In this document: in pieces, positions 26,180 through 35,856 of the stretch
Numbering within the stretch: position 1 is the stretch's first letter
Layout of the letters: the number at the start of each line of letters is the position of its first letter
Source: Alphaproteobacteria bacterium
GTDB lineage: Bacteria > Pseudomonadota > Alphaproteobacteria > Rhizobiales > Rhizobiaceae
Assembly (NCBI GenBank): GCA_018823835.1
Contig: JAHJHT010000013.1
Location: 496,001-560,000 of the forward strand
DNA length: 64,000 nucleotides
Direction of reading: 5' to 3'
Notes under the pieces: model-generated
The model's input: only the letters and a program-made list of their open reading frames with translations
Told to the model about the DNA's origin: nothing
Database searches by the model: none
Position numbers and translations under genes: made by a program

Positions 26180-27550
26180 ATGACGAAATGGTCGCCGGAC
26201 TCGTGGAGAAGCAAGCCCATCAGCCAGGTGCCGGCCTATCCGGACCAGGCCGCACTCGCTGCCACCGAAAAGCAGCTCGCCACCTTTCCTCCGCTGGTCT
26301 TTGCGGGTGAGGCGCGCAAGCTGAAGAAGCAGCTTGCGACTGTCGCTGCCGGTGACGCATTTCTTCTTCAGGGCGGCGACTGCGCCGAAAGCTTCGCCGA
26401 GCATGGCGCGGACAACATCCGCGACTTCTTCCGCGTCTTCCTGCAGATGTCGGTGGTGCTGACCTTCGCCGGCTCGCAGCCGGTGGTGAAGGTCGGCCGC
26501 ATTGCCGGCCAGTTCGCCAAGCCGCGTTCCTCGGACAACGAGACGAAGGACGGCGTGACGCTGCCGTCCTACCGTGGCGACATCATCAACGGCATCGAGT
26601 TCGACGAGAAGTCGCGCATCCCGGATCCGGCGCGCCAGGAGATGGCCTACCGCCAGTCCGCCGCGACGCTCAACCTCTTGCGCGCCTTCGCCCAAGGCGG
26701 ATATGCCAGCCTCGAGAACGTGCACCGCTGGATGCTCGGCTTCGTCTCCGACAGCCCGCAGGGCGAGCGTTACGAGGTGCTGGCCAATCGTATCACCGAG
26801 ACCATGGACTTCATGGCGGCGGTCGGCATCACGTCAGAGAGCAACTACGCGCTGCGCGAGACCGATTTCTACACCAGCCACGAGGCGCTGCTGCTCGGTT
26901 ACGAGCAGGCGCTGACTCGCGTCGATTCGACGTCGGGCGACTGGTACGCGACGTCGGGCCACATGATCTGGGTCGGCGACCGTACCCGCCAGCCCGACCA
27001 CGCGCATATCGAGTACTGCCGCGGCATCAAGAACCCGCTTGGCCTGAAATGCGGCCCGTCGCTGACGCCTGACGGCCTGCTCGAACTGATCGACCTGCTG
27101 AACCCGGAGAACGAGCCGGGCCGGCTGACGCTGATCGCGCGCTTCGGCTCAGACAAGGTCGGCGACCACCTGCCGAAGCTGGTGCGCGCCGTCCAGAAGG
27201 AAGGCCGCAGCGTCGTCTGGTCATGCGACCCGATGCACGGCAACACCATCACGGCGGCCGGCTACAAGACGCGGCCCTTCGACCGCATTCTCAAGGAGGT
27301 ACAGTCCTTCTTCGAGGTGCACCGCGCAGAGGGCACGCATCCAGGCGGCATCCATGTCGAGATGACCGGCAAGAACGTCACCGAGTGCACCGGCGGCGCG
27401 CGCGCCATTCGTGACGAGGAACTGCAGGACCGCTACCACACGCATTGCGATCCGCGCCTCAATGCCGATCAGGCGATCGAACTTGCTTTCCTGGTGTCGG
27501 AACTTCTGAAGAAGAGCCACATGAGCGAGCGCAAGGTCGCCAACGGCTGA
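26180..27550 (+). CDS. 3-deoxy-7-phosphoheptulonate (DAHP) synthase, class II
   Basis: A 456-residue plant-type enzyme for the first shikimate step, joining phosphoenolpyruvate and erythrose 4-phosphate. [11 protein letters not shown] carries a metal-binding Cys, [14 protein letters not shown] follows, CDPMHGNT carries an active-site His, and [11 protein letters not shown] lies further on. All are hallmarks of class II DAHP synthases, and the length is right. The 129 nt before it hold no gene or clear regulatory motif. It is convergent with the cyclase gene behind it. Confidence 0.95.
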   Translation: MTKWSPDSWRSKPISQVPAYPDQAALAATEKQLATFPPLVFAGEARKLKKQLATVAAGDAFLLQGGDCAESFAEHGADNIRDFFRVFLQMSVVLTFAGSQPVVKVGRIAGQFAKPRSSDNETKDGVTLPSYRGDIINGIEFDEKSRIPDPARQEMAYRQSAATLNLLRAFAQGGYASLENVHRWMLGFVSDSPQGERYEVLANRITETMDFMAAVGITSESNYALRETDFYTSHEALLLGYEQALTRVDSTSGDWYATSGHMIWVGDRTRQPDHAHIEYCRGIKNPLGLKCGPSLTPDGLLELIDLLNPENEPGRLTLIARFGSDKVGDHLPKLVRAVQKEGRSVVWSCDPMHGNTITAAGYKTRPFDRILKEVQSFFEVHRAEGTHPGGIHVEMTGKNVTECTGGARAIRDEELQDRYHTHCDPRLNADQAIELAFLVSELLKKSHMSERKVANG

Positions 27551-27560
27551 GCCACCTCTG

Positions 27561-27581
27561 CCGGCCGCCTGGCGCGGCCGG
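27561..27581. terminator. hairpin between convergent DAHP synthase and cyclase genes
   Basis: CCGGCCGC and GCGGCCGG form a perfect 8-bp stem with a CTGGC loop. It fills the 31-nt gap between two convergent stops. There is no strong T-run on either strand, so it may only weakly terminate or may protect both messages. Confidence 0.45.
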
Positions 27582-28655
27582 TCAGTCCTTCTTGTAGAGC
27601 AGCCAGTTCTTTCCTGCCTGTTCGGGCTGCGCGCTGTAATGCGTGACCCGGTTGCGACCGGCTACCTTCGAGCGATAGAGCGCCCGGTCGGCCTTGGAAT
27701 AGAGGTCTTCGGGGCCGTCGGCCTCGGAAGCCATGCAAATGCCCATCGACAGGGTAACCTTGCAGTAGACCGTCGGGCTCTGGCCGCCGCCGAACTCCGT
27801 CTCCTCGATGGCGACGCGGATACGCTCGGCAATCGCCATGGTGGCGTCGGCGCTGGCACCCTCGACGATAAGCGCAAATTCCTCGCCGCCGGTGCGCGCA
27901 ACGAAAACTTCGCGCGTGCTGGTGCGCAGGATCTCGGCGATCTGCTGCAGGATTTTGTCGCCGGCCGGGTGGCCGTAGCGGTCGTTGATTTCCTTGAAGC
28001 GGTCGATGTCGGCAAGGATCAGCGCGTTGAACAGGATGCCGCGGTTGCTGTTGTAGATGCGTGCGATTTCCTTGTCGAAGGCACGCCGGTTCCAGATCAG
28101 CGTCAGCGGGTCGGTATCTGCGAGCTTCTTGTACTCCTCGAGCTTGGACTTGACGCTTTCGAGCTCGGTCGTCTTGTCGCCAAGCGTCGTCACCACCTGC
28201 TTGCCGTGGTCGATGGTCGAGACCGTGGCGACCGACATCACGTCGACGATCTTCTGCAGCAGTTCCTTGCTGATCACGTTGCGGCTGTTCAGCCCTTCGG
28301 CAGTCTGGTCGAGAATGCGGCCGTACTTTTCCAGGTGTCCGCGCTCGTGGCGCAGGATGGATGCAATCTCCTCCAGCTCGCGCGCGATCGTCTCTCGGGC
28401 ATGCTCGACGACGCCGGTGCCGTGCCTGTCGGGAAAGAACTTTCGGCCAATGCGGTCGAGCTGATCCTGTGTCGGGCGGTTGCTGAGGCTGACAACCTCA
28501 AGGCTGAGCTCATGGTTGGAGCCCGAAAGCGCCTCGTAGTAAATCTCATAATTGCGGGGGAGGCCGACGATTCCGAGCTGGCGCATGGTGGCGACTACGC
28601 TCGTGGCAAAGTCCGTTCTGTCTTCTGACGGTGCGGTCGAAGCCTGCATTGACAT
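27582..28655 (-). CDS. GGDEF diguanylate cyclase
   Basis: A 357-residue predicted c-di-GMP synthase. The C-terminal GGDEF domain (about 190-345) has LADIDRFKEINDRYGH for magnesium and substrate and RTGGEEFALIVEG for the active loop. The GGEEF variant is catalytically competent in this family. The RxxD inhibitory site expected five residues before GGEEF is absent (TREV instead), so feedback inhibition at this site is unlikely. The N-terminal half is helical, cytoplasmic and not a sensor domain I can name. The start could be the ATG at 28655, the next ATG 6 nt in, or a GTG at 28661. It is convergent with DAHP synthase. Confidence 0.88.
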   Translation of the reverse strand: MSMQASTAPSEDRTDFATSVVATMRQLGIVGLPRNYEIYYEALSGSNHELSLEVVSLSNRPTQDQLDRIGRKFFPDRHGTGVVEHARETIARELEEIASILRHERGHLEKYGRILDQTAEGLNSRNVISKELLQKIVDVMSVATVSTIDHGKQVVTTLGDKTTELESVKSKLEEYKKLADTDPLTLIWNRRAFDKEIARIYNSNRGILFNALILADIDRFKEINDRYGHPAGDKILQQIAEILRTSTREVFVARTGGEEFALIVEGASADATMAIAERIRVAIEETEFGGGQSPTVYCKVTLSMGICMASEADGPEDLYSKADRALYRSKVAGRNRVTHYSAQPEQAGKNWLLYKKD

Positions 28656-28960
28656 TCCCACCTTGCCACTAACCCGCGCCTCACCCAGCCAGCTTGTTGT
28701 GCTGTCCGGTGGGGCTGGGGCCTGAGGAGTACCAAATCGACAATGCGCTCAACCGTGAAGAGCGCGCCCCCTGATGCACTCCCCACGTGGTGACCATAGA
28801 CGCCGCCGCGCTAAAACTTTCTTAAATTCCAAAGCGTTTCGGCCGTATCGTCCTTCGGCCTCGCAAATTCTGCCGTGGCGTCATGATAGCCGCCATTTGG
28901 CCGATGCAGGGAAAGCGATTCCGGGTTATTCGACACACCGGTCCGACAAGGGAGCAGGCG
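28656..28960. other. 305-nt divergent intergenic region
   Basis: This region holds the upstream parts of the diguanylate cyclase (minus) and GFA (plus) genes. An AT-richer patch near 28815-28835 could contain a promoter, but I find no element pair I would defend. No RNA gene or open frame of family character is visible. Confidence 0.4.
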
Positions 28961-29380
28961 ATGGGTGAGGTTCACGGCGGGGGATGTCTGTGCGGCGCGG
29001 TCCGTTTCGCGGCGAAGGGGCCGCTGCGCGGCGTCGTCTACTGCCATTGTTCGCAGTGCCGCCGCCAGTCCGGACACTACTATGCGGCGACCAACGTGGC
29101 AGACGCCGATCTAACAGTGGAAGGGGCGGAGAACCTCACCTGGTTTGCGGCTTCGGAATTCGCCAGGCGGGGCTTTTGCGCCATCTGCGGTTCGGCTCTG
29201 TTCTGGAAGCACAACGAGGTCGCCGAAACCTCGGTGATGGCCGGCGCATTCGACCGGCCGAGCGGGCTGAAGTCCGAGAGCCATATCTTCGTCGTCGACA
29301 AGGGCGACTACTACACCATCGACGACGGCCTGCCCCAGTTCGAGCGTTCAACGCCCGCCATCAAGGTGGCCGGCGACTAG
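28961..29380 (+). CDS. GFA family (glutathione-dependent formaldehyde-activating-like) protein
   Basis: A 139-residue zinc protein of the GFA (Mss4-like) fold. The cysteine pattern is complete: CLCGAV, then CHCSQCRRQSG, then CAICGS. The family was named for adding formaldehyde to glutathione, but most members have no proven activity. I chose the ATG at 28961 with AGGGAG just upstream; an earlier in-frame start would add 26 residues not typical of the family. The gene is monocistronic; a 7-bp hairpin at 29396-29414 follows. Confidence 0.88.
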   Translation: MGEVHGGGCLCGAVRFAAKGPLRGVVYCHCSQCRRQSGHYYAATNVADADLTVEGAENLTWFAASEFARRGFCAICGSALFWKHNEVAETSVMAGAFDRPSGLKSESHIFVVDKGDYYTIDDGLPQFERSTPAIKVAGD

Positions 29381-29395
29381 CCAGTCGCGGCATCT

Positions 29396-29414
29396 TGCCG
29401 ACCTGGCGTCGGCA
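29396..29414 (+). terminator. weak hairpin after the GFA gene
   Basis: TGCCGAC and GTCGGCA pair as a 7-bp stem with a CTGGC loop, 15 nt after the GFA stop. No T-run follows, so its role as a terminator is doubtful. Confidence 0.3.
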
Positions 29415-29520
29415 GTTGTATCCGGTTTGCGGTCTTGACCGCCAATGCGACGAAAAACCGTTTCCCTCGGGTTGGCAGGATGCTGTAAAGGCTCGGCCTT
29501 CCGACGATCTGGGGAAAAGC

Positions 29521-29880
29521 ATGGAACGCCTGATCAAGGCCTGGCAGAACTCGGTCCGTGCCTTCGGCAGGCTGATGCGCACGGAAACGGCGTTCCAGCA
29601 GGAGCTGATCCTGCTGATGGCCGCCATCCCTCTCGCCTGGTTCCTGTCCGACACGTGGCGCGGCTATGCGCTGCTCGTCGGTTCGATCCTGGTTCTGATC
29701 ATGGTCGAGGTGCTCAACACCGGCATCGAGGCGTCGTGCGACGCGGTGTCGAAGGAATTCGACATCGACATTCAGCTCGCCAAGGACTGCGGCTCGCTGG
29801 CGGTGCTGATCTCGGTCATTCTCGCAGCGGCTGTCTGGCTGTTGGCTCTCGTCGAGACGATTTGGGGGGTACAACTCTAG
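29521..29880 (+). CDS. dgkA: diacylglycerol kinase
   Basis: A 119-residue integral membrane kinase that recycles diacylglycerol to phosphatidic acid. Three membrane helices are visible. MVEVLNTGIEASCD and KDCGSLAVL are the DgkA signature regions around the catalytic Glu. Size and topology fit the trimeric bacterial enzyme. In rhizobia it handles diacylglycerol released when periplasmic glucans are modified. It is followed 41 nt later by an unrelated hemerythrin-like gene. Confidence 0.93.
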   Translation: MERLIKAWQNSVRAFGRLMRTETAFQQELILLMAAIPLAWFLSDTWRGYALLVGSILVLIMVEVLNTGIEASCDAVSKEFDIDIQLAKDCGSLAVLISVILAAAVWLLALVETIWGVQL

Positions 29881-29921
29881 GCCGCCGCGTCCTACATGTC
29901 GGTTACCAAAGGATACTGCAG

Positions 29922-30509
29922 ATGACCGACAGCACGATTCTCGAACTCGAGCGCCGCAACGCCCTGCCGGACGATCTGCGCTTTCTCGCCGAAAAATACC
30001 CGCGCAACGACTGGCAGGCGCATTCCAACATCCACGGCATGGCCAACATGTGGCTGCAGCGCCACGACATGTTTCGCGAGCTCGGCGGCATCCTCACTGC
30101 GGCGATCGCCGACTACCGCGAGGAGCGCACCACCGCGCCCGAATTCGCGCAGTTCTTCGCGCCCCGGCTCAACTTCTTCCTTGGCAATCTCGACGGCCAC
30201 CACAATGTCGAGGACCATCACTATTTCCCGGTCTTCGCCCGCGCCGAGCCGCGGCTGAAGCGCGGTTTCGACATTCTCGATCTCGATCATCACACCATCC
30301 ACGAAGGCCTCGAGGCCAACGCCGAGACGGCCAACGCCTTTCTGAAGGCGCTGCATGGCGACAATGACGCACAGCGCCGTGCCGCCGACCTCTATGCCGA
30401 TGCCAATACGCGGCTCGTCGCCATGCTCGACCGCCACCTCGCCGACGAGGAGGACCTCATCATCCCGCTGATCCTCGAAAAGGGAGATCGCGCACTCGGC
30501 GTGGGGTAA
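29922..30509 (+). CDS. hemerythrin HHE domain protein
   Basis: A 195-residue helical protein with the His/Glu pattern of hemerythrin-like iron proteins. HSNIHGMANM, DGHHNVEDHHYFP, LDLDHHTIHE and LDRHLADEEDLIIP provide ligands for a di-iron centre. Bacterial members bind oxygen or help repair or sense nitrosative stress; the role here is unknown. I chose the ATG at 29922, with AAAGGA upstream. It ends 4 nt before the convergent DedA gene. Confidence 0.85.
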   Translation: MTDSTILELERRNALPDDLRFLAEKYPRNDWQAHSNIHGMANMWLQRHDMFRELGGILTAAIADYREERTTAPEFAQFFAPRLNFFLGNLDGHHNVEDHHYFPVFARAEPRLKRGFDILDLDHHTIHEGLEANAETANAFLKALHGDNDAQRRAADLYADANTRLVAMLDRHLADEEDLIIPLILEKGDRALGVG

Positions 30510-30513
30510 AGGG

Positions 30514-31095
30514 TCAGGCCGCGCGCCGTCGCCGGCTGAGATAACGTGCCGCCAGTCCCGCGGCAAGAGCGACGGCAAGCCCGGCAGCCAGCCCGATCAG
30601 CAGCCTCTCGTGCTTCAGCAGCGCATGGCCGATGATCTGCTCGGCGCCGATCCCGAATACGTAGCCGACGCCGCAGAACAGCGCCGTCCAGATCGCCGAA
30701 GAAATGGCGTTCAGCGTCATGAAGAGCGGCAGCCTGATGCCCGACAGGCCGGCCGCGACGCCGCCGACCAGGCGGAAGCCATAGATATAGCGATTGATCA
30801 GCACGTAGAAGACGGGATGCTCCTGCACCAGCCGGTAGGCGCGGTCGAAGCCCGGCTTCTCGCGCATGCGCCCGACGAAGGCATGGTTGGCGAACCGGCG
30901 GCCCGACAGGAAGAACAGCGTGTCGCCGCCAAAGGCGCCGGCAAACACGGCGAGAAAGGCCTGCCACGGCACGAAGACCTGCTGGTGCGCGAAGAAGCCG
31001 GCGATGATGGCCGCGCTCTCGCCCTCGGCCAGGCAGCCGACGAAGGCAGCGATCAGCCCGTATTTTTCGATCAGAAGGTGGATGCTGTCGGTCAT
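30514..31095 (-). CDS. DedA family (SNARE-associated) membrane protein
   Basis: A 193-residue inner-membrane protein of the DedA family. GCLAEGESAAIIAGFFAHQ, GGDTLFFLSGRRF and RYIYGFRLVGGVAAGLSG are the conserved blocks, with several hydrophobic helices. Some DedA proteins are undecaprenyl-phosphate or phospholipid flippases, and others are needed for membrane stress resistance. Its start overlaps the stop of the DUF1003 gene by ATGA, so the two are translated together. Confidence 0.88.
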   Translation of the reverse strand: MTDSIHLLIEKYGLIAAFVGCLAEGESAAIIAGFFAHQQVFVPWQAFLAVFAGAFGGDTLFFLSGRRFANHAFVGRMREKPGFDRAYRLVQEHPVFYVLINRYIYGFRLVGGVAAGLSGIRLPLFMTLNAISSAIWTALFCGVGYVFGIGAEQIIGHALLKHERLLIGLAAGLAVALAAGLAARYLSRRRRAA

Positions 31096-31655
31096 TCTGC
31101 CGGCTTCTCGCCCCTGATATGCTGGTCGAGACGCGCCAGCTGCTCGGTTATGCGGGCGAGTTCGTCGCGCATGCCGATGATCTGGCTGTGGCGCATCTCG
31201 TCGAGCTTCTCGTGCAGCGCCATGATCTCGATCTCGGCTTTCAAATTCACCTCGTAGTCGTGCGCGGCGTCGAGCCGGTCGCGCTGGCTCTGGCGGTTCT
31301 GCGACATCATGATGACCGGCGCCTGGATCGCCGCGATCATCGACAGGACGAGGTTGAGGAAGATGAAGGGATAAGGGTCGAAGGCGTCGCGTCCGAGCAG
31401 CCAGACGTTCATCGCCACCCAGACCATCAGGAAGCCGAGGAAACCCAGGATAAACGTCCAGGATCCGCCCACCTTGGCGATCTTGTCGGCAATCCGCTCG
31501 CCCGTCGACTGGTCCGTCTGCTGGACGGCGTTGAGGTCTTTCGACAGCGGCCGCCGTTCGACGGCGCTTTGCAAGACCCTGGCCTCGGCCTCGGTGAGAT
31601 TGTCGGGGTTGCGCTTGAACCAGCGCCTGGCAAGATCGGCTACGGTAATGGGCAT
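31092..31655 (-). CDS. DUF1003 membrane protein
   Basis: A 187-residue protein with two adjacent membrane helices in the middle (WTFILGFLGFLMVWVAMN and FLNLVLSMIAAIQAP). A long charged helix likely to form a coiled coil follows (residues about 120-175). This is the normal DUF1003 layout. Function unknown. It is cotranscribed with, and overlaps, the DedA gene, which suggests a joint envelope role. Confidence 0.87.
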   Translation of the reverse strand: MPITVADLARRWFKRNPDNLTEAEARVLQSAVERRPLSKDLNAVQQTDQSTGERIADKIAKVGGSWTFILGFLGFLMVWVAMNVWLLGRDAFDPYPFIFLNLVLSMIAAIQAPVIMMSQNRQSQRDRLDAAHDYEVNLKAEIEIMALHEKLDEMRHSQIIGMRDELARITEQLARLDQHIRGEKPAE

Positions 31656-31742
31656 GTCCGGCCTCTGACTGATATCGGCGAGAATTCCGATCCGGTATAT
31701 GAGGGAAGCCGCGCAGAAAGCGCAAATCCCGGAGCGAGAGCC

Positions 31743-32456
31743 ATGCAGTCATTCGCGAAAATCCGCGCCCGCGCCGCCGACCGCAAGGGCGGCGAGCCAA
31801 ACCTCGCTGCGCTGCTCGGTCCTGCGCCCGACAATGCCGCACTCGCCGGCCTCTCCGACGACCGCGTCCTCTCGACCATGGCCGAGCGGGTGTTTTCCGC
31901 TGGCTTCGTGTGGCGGGTGATTGAGCAGAAATGGCCGGGCTTCGAGGAGGCCTTCCTCGGTTTCGAGCCGAAGCGGCTGTTGTTCCAGCCGGACGACTTC
32001 TGGCACGATCTGGCGTCGGACAAGCGCATCGTGCGCAACCCCCAGAAAATCAGGTCGGTGCGCGACAATGCCGCCTTTGTCGAGTCGGTGTCCCGCGACC
32101 ACGGCAGCTTCGGCAAGTTCCTCGCGCAGTGGCCGGCCGACGACCAGATCGGCCTGATGGCCTATCTCGGCAAGCATGGCAGCCGGCTCGGCGGCAATAC
32201 CGGACAGTATCTGCTGCGCTGGCTCGGCTGGGACACCTTCATTCTCTCGCCCGACATGGTTCTCGCGCTGCGAGACGCCGGCCTCGAAATCGCTGGGACG
32301 CCGACGTCGAAGCGCGACCTGGCGCGCGTACAGATGCAGCTCAACCAGTGGCATGACAACACCGGCCTGCCTTACGCCCACCTGTCACGGATTCTCGCCA
32401 TGTCTATCGGGGAGAACCGTTCGCCCGAGACGTTGCGCGAACACCTCGGCGAATAG
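31743..32456 (+). CDS. DNA-3-methyladenine glycosylase I family protein
   Basis: A 237-residue protein of the Tag-like HhH glycosylase group, predicted to excise 3-methyladenine from alkylated DNA. MAERVFSAGFVWRVIEQKWPGF is the family block just after the N-terminus. RNPQKIRSVRDNAAFV and LGWDTFILSPDM fit later helices. It is longer than E. coli Tag (about 187 residues) and diverged, so substrate identity is less certain. AGCGAGAG precedes the ATG. It is divergent from DUF1003-DedA. Confidence 0.78.
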   Translation: MQSFAKIRARAADRKGGEPNLAALLGPAPDNAALAGLSDDRVLSTMAERVFSAGFVWRVIEQKWPGFEEAFLGFEPKRLLFQPDDFWHDLASDKRIVRNPQKIRSVRDNAAFVESVSRDHGSFGKFLAQWPADDQIGLMAYLGKHGSRLGGNTGQYLLRWLGWDTFILSPDMVLALRDAGLEIAGTPTSKRDLARVQMQLNQWHDNTGLPYAHLSRILAMSIGENRSPETLREHLGE

Positions 32457-32509
32457 TGGCACAAGCGAACGCCATTGCCGGTTGAATTGTTGCGGGCTAA
32501 ACCGCTCCC

Positions 32510-34192
32510 ATGAACAGCAAGACCCCTCCCGACGTGCTCCGCATCGCCATCGCCCAGCTCAACCCGGTGGTCGGCGACGTTGCCGGCAATCTCGCCAAGG
32601 CGCGCGAGGCGAGGGCGGATGCCGCCCGCCACGGCGCTGACCTTGTTCTGTTCACCGAGCTTTTCATCGCCGGCTATCCGCCGGAAGACCTCGTGCTGAA
32701 GCCGGCCTTCCTGGCCGCCTGCGAGCGCGCCGTCGAGGAATTCGCCGCCGATACGGCCGACAGCGGCCCGGGCGTCATCATCGGCACGCCGCTGAAGCGC
32801 GACAGCGGCACGCACAATTCGATCGTGTTTGCCGACGGCGGCAAGATCATCGCCGAGCGCCACAAGGTCGACCTGCCCAATTACGGCGAGTTCGACGAGA
32901 AGCGCGTCTTCCAGGCAGGCCCCGAAATCGCCGGGCCGGTCAATTTCCGCGGTGTGCGGCTGGGCATCCCGATCTGCGAGGATATCTGGGGCGATCTCGG
33001 CGTCTGCGAGACGCTGGCCGAGACCGGCGCAGAGCTGCTGCTCGTGCCCAACGGCTCGCCCTACTACCGCGGCAAGGTGGACGTGCGCCAGCAGGTCGTC
33101 ATCCGCCAGGTGCTCGAGAGTGGCCTGCCGATGATCTACGCCAACCAGCTTGGCGGCCAGGACGAGCTCGTCTTCGACGGCGCCTCCTTCGCCATCGGGG
33201 CTGACAGTTCGCTGGCCTTCCAGATGAGCCAGTTCGAAGAGACGGTCGCCGTCACCACCTGGAAGCGCACGGGCGAGGGCTGGGCCTGCAGCGACGGGCC
33301 GATGTCGAAGATCCCCGAGAAGGAGGAGGCCGACTACCGCGCCTGCATGCTTGGGCTGCGCGACTACGTCAACAAGAACGGATTCAAGAACGTCGTGCTC
33401 GGCCTGTCGGGCGGCATCGATTCGGCGATCTGCGCCGCGCTCGCCGTCGACGCGCTCGGCGAGGAGCGGCTGCGTGCCATCATGATGCCCTATCGTTACA
33501 CCTCGAAGGATTCGCTGAAGGACGCAGAAGACTGTGCCCGCGCGCTAGGCTGTCGCTACGACATCGTACCGATCTTCGAACCGGTCGACGGCTTTTCGCA
33601 TGCCCTGACGCAGCTCTTCGAGGGCACGGAAGAAGGCATTACCGAGGAAAACCTGCAGAGCCGCACGCGCGGCACGATCCTGATGGCCGTCTCCAACAAG
33701 TTCGGCTCGATGGTCGTGACGACCGGCAACAAGTCCGAGATGTCGGTCGGCTACGCGACGCTCTACGGCGACATGAATGGTGGCTTCAATCCGATCAAGG
33801 ACCTCTACAAGATGCAGGTCTATGCCTTGTCGGCCTGGCGTAACACCACCGTGCCGCCCGGTGCGCTCGGACCGTCGGGCATCGTCATCCCGCTGAACAT
33901 CATCGACAAGGCACCATCGGCCGAGCTCCGGCCCGACCAGACCGACCAGGATTCGCTGCCGCCCTATCCAGTGCTCGACGACATCCTCGAATGCCTCGTC
34001 GAGAACGAAATGGGGGTCGACGAGATCGTTGCGCGCGGCCACCCGCGCGAGACGGTCCACCGCATCGAGCACCTGCTCTACATCGCCGAATACAAGCGCC
34101 GGCAGGCGGCGCCCGGCGTGAAGATCACAAAGAAGAATTTCGGTCGCGACCGCCGCTATCCGATCACCAACAAGTTTCGGGACCGGGGCTAG
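32510..34192 (+). CDS. nadE: glutamine-dependent NAD+ synthetase
   Basis: A 560-residue two-domain enzyme that makes NAD from its nicotinic acid form, taking ammonia from glutamine. The N-terminal nitrilase-type glutaminase shows its Glu (FTELFIAGYPPEDL), Lys (RHKVDLPNYGEFDE) and Cys (GIPICEDIWGD). The C-terminal synthetase has the ATP loop GLSGGIDSAI and TTGNKSEMSVGY. The length is normal for the glutamine-dependent form. The gene is followed 12 nt later by a GNAT gene on the same strand. Confidence 0.96.
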   Translation: MNSKTPPDVLRIAIAQLNPVVGDVAGNLAKAREARADAARHGADLVLFTELFIAGYPPEDLVLKPAFLAACERAVEEFAADTADSGPGVIIGTPLKRDSGTHNSIVFADGGKIIAERHKVDLPNYGEFDEKRVFQAGPEIAGPVNFRGVRLGIPICEDIWGDLGVCETLAETGAELLLVPNGSPYYRGKVDVRQQVVIRQVLESGLPMIYANQLGGQDELVFDGASFAIGADSSLAFQMSQFEETVAVTTWKRTGEGWACSDGPMSKIPEKEEADYRACMLGLRDYVNKNGFKNVVLGLSGGIDSAICAALAVDALGEERLRAIMMPYRYTSKDSLKDAEDCARALGCRYDIVPIFEPVDGFSHALTQLFEGTEEGITEENLQSRTRGTILMAVSNKFGSMVVTTGNKSEMSVGYATLYGDMNGGFNPIKDLYKMQVYALSAWRNTTVPPGALGPSGIVIPLNIIDKAPSAELRPDQTDQDSLPPYPVLDDILECLVENEMGVDEIVARGHPRETVHRIEHLLYIAEYKRRQAAPGVKITKKNFGRDRRYPITNKFRDRG

Positions 34193-34204
34193 CTCCAGGC
34201 GACA

Positions 34205-34609
34205 ATGGAAATCTCTCATGACCTTGCCCGGCTCGACTTCCGGGCGACCTCCGATCTGCTGATTGCCACCTATTGGGGCGGCCAGCGGACCGAGGAGATC
34301 AATCGCCGCGCCTTCGCCAATTCGCTCTGCGCCATCGCGCTGATCGACAATCGCCAGGTCGGTTTCGCCCGCGCCTCGGGCGACCGCGCGGTCTTCGCCA
34401 GGATTTCCGACGTCATCGTCTGGCCGGAGCATCGCGGCAAGGGTATCGCCAGGGCGCTTGTCGAATCCCTGCTGGAGCATCCGGCGCTGAGAACCGTCTC
34501 GACCTTCACGCTCAATACATCGGACGCGCACGGCCTCTACACGCCCTTCGGCTTCCGGCCGGCGACAGACGGCAACGAGATGCGCCTCGACAGGCCCGTG
34601 AGCCCATGA
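34205..34609 (+). CDS. GNAT family N-acetyltransferase
   Basis: A 134-residue acetyltransferase. VIVWPEHRGKGIARALVES is the acetyl-CoA-binding motif A with the RGKGIA loop, and TLNTSDAHGLYTPFGFRP is the family end. The acceptor is unknown. It sits 12 nt after nadE, and its stop overlaps the MFS start by ATGA. It is therefore probably part of a nadE-GNAT-MFS-gltX transcript. Confidence 0.9.
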   Translation: MEISHDLARLDFRATSDLLIATYWGGQRTEEINRRAFANSLCAIALIDNRQVGFARASGDRAVFARISDVIVWPEHRGKGIARALVESLLEHPALRTVSTFTLNTSDAHGLYTPFGFRPATDGNEMRLDRPVSP

Positions 34610-35856
34610 CCAGCTTCTTCGTCTTCCTGCGGGACAACGCGCGCTGGCTGGTCGGCGGCCTGCTCTTCACCTTCTTCTCGTCGATCGGCCAGACCTTCTT
34701 CATTGCGCTGTCGGCCGGCGACATCCGGCAGGAATACGGGCTCACCCATGGCGGCTTCGGCACGCTCTACATGGTCGCCACGCTGGGCAGCGCGCTGACC
34801 TTGCCCTATATCGGCCAGATCGTTGACCGCTACAGCGTCCGCAAGGTAGCCCTCATCATCATCCCGATGCTGGCGGCCGCCGCCGTGTCGATGGCCTTAT
34901 CGGTCCATATCGCGCAACTCGTCGTCACCATCTATCTGCTCAGGCTGTTCGGGCAGGGCATGATGACCCACACCGCCTTCACCGCCATGGGGCGCTGGTT
35001 CTCGGCACAGCGCGGCCGCGCCATTTCGGTGGTGACGCTCGGCCACAATGGCGGAGAGGCGGTCTTCCCGTTGCTCTTCGTGGCGGCAACTGCCTGGGGC
35101 GGCTGGCGCTACACTTGGCTGCTGGCCGCGGCGCTTCTCCTGGTGGTTGCCCTTCCGGCCATCACGGTCCTGATTGCAGCCGAGCGCACGCCGCGCTCCA
35201 CCGATCCAGCCCCGCGTGCCGCCGCCGTGCCCGACTGGACGCGCGCCGAGGTGGTGCGTGACCCGGTTTTCTACATCCTGCTGCTGGGCGTCATGGCGCC
35301 CGGCTTCATCGGCACGACGATCTTCTTCCACCAGGTCTATCTGGTCGAGCTGCGCGGCTGGTCGCTCGAGCTCTTCGCCTCGTCGTTCACCGTCATGGCG
35401 CTGATGACCATCACCTTCGCGCTGGTCTCGGGCGCGCTCATCGACCGGTTTTCCGGCGTCGCGCTGCTCCCGGGCTTCCTTGTGCCCCTGGCCTGTGCCT
35501 GCCTCGTGCTCGGTACCTTCGACGGGCAATGGAGCGCCTTCGTCTTCATGGCGTTGCTCGGGCTTTCCTACGGCTTCTCGACGACGCTTTTCGGCTCGCT
35601 CTGGCCGGAGATTTACGGCACGCGCCACCTCGGCTCGATCCGCGCGCTGACGGTTGCCGTCATGGTCTTCGCAACCGCCATGGGACCCGGACTGACCGGT
35701 TATCTCATCGACCGGGGCGTTAGCTATCCGCTGCAGATCCTCTGCATGGGCGGATACTGCATTATTGTTTCTCTTGTAATGCTTTATGTGGCAAAACAAA
35801 TACGCCGCCGATCTGCCTTGTTTACACCCGAAGCATCGTCTACGGCCCAAGCATGA
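34606..35856 (+). CDS. MFS transporter
   Basis: A 416-residue carrier with about twelve hydrophobic segments. The loop between helices 2 and 3 ([15 protein letters not shown]) fits the MFS motif [20 protein letters not shown] matches helix 4-5 features of the oxalate/formate-antiporter-like MFS branch. Substrate unknown. Its start overlaps the GNAT stop and its stop overlaps gltX (ATGA in both), so it is coupled on both sides. Confidence 0.88.
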   Translation: MTSFFVFLRDNARWLVGGLLFTFFSSIGQTFFIALSAGDIRQEYGLTHGGFGTLYMVATLGSALTLPYIGQIVDRYSVRKVALIIIPMLAAAAVSMALSVHIAQLVVTIYLLRLFGQGMMTHTAFTAMGRWFSAQRGRAISVVTLGHNGGEAVFPLLFVAATAWGGWRYTWLLAAALLLVVALPAITVLIAAERTPRSTDPAPRAAAVPDWTRAEVVRDPVFYILLLGVMAPGFIGTTIFFHQVYLVELRGWSLELFASSFTVMALMTITFALVSGALIDRFSGVALLPGFLVPLACACLVLGTFDGQWSAFVFMALLGLSYGFSTTLFGSLWPEIYGTRHLGSIRALTVAVMVFATAMGPGLTGYLIDRGVSYPLQILCMGGYCIIVSLVMLYVAKQIRRRSALFTPEASSTAQA

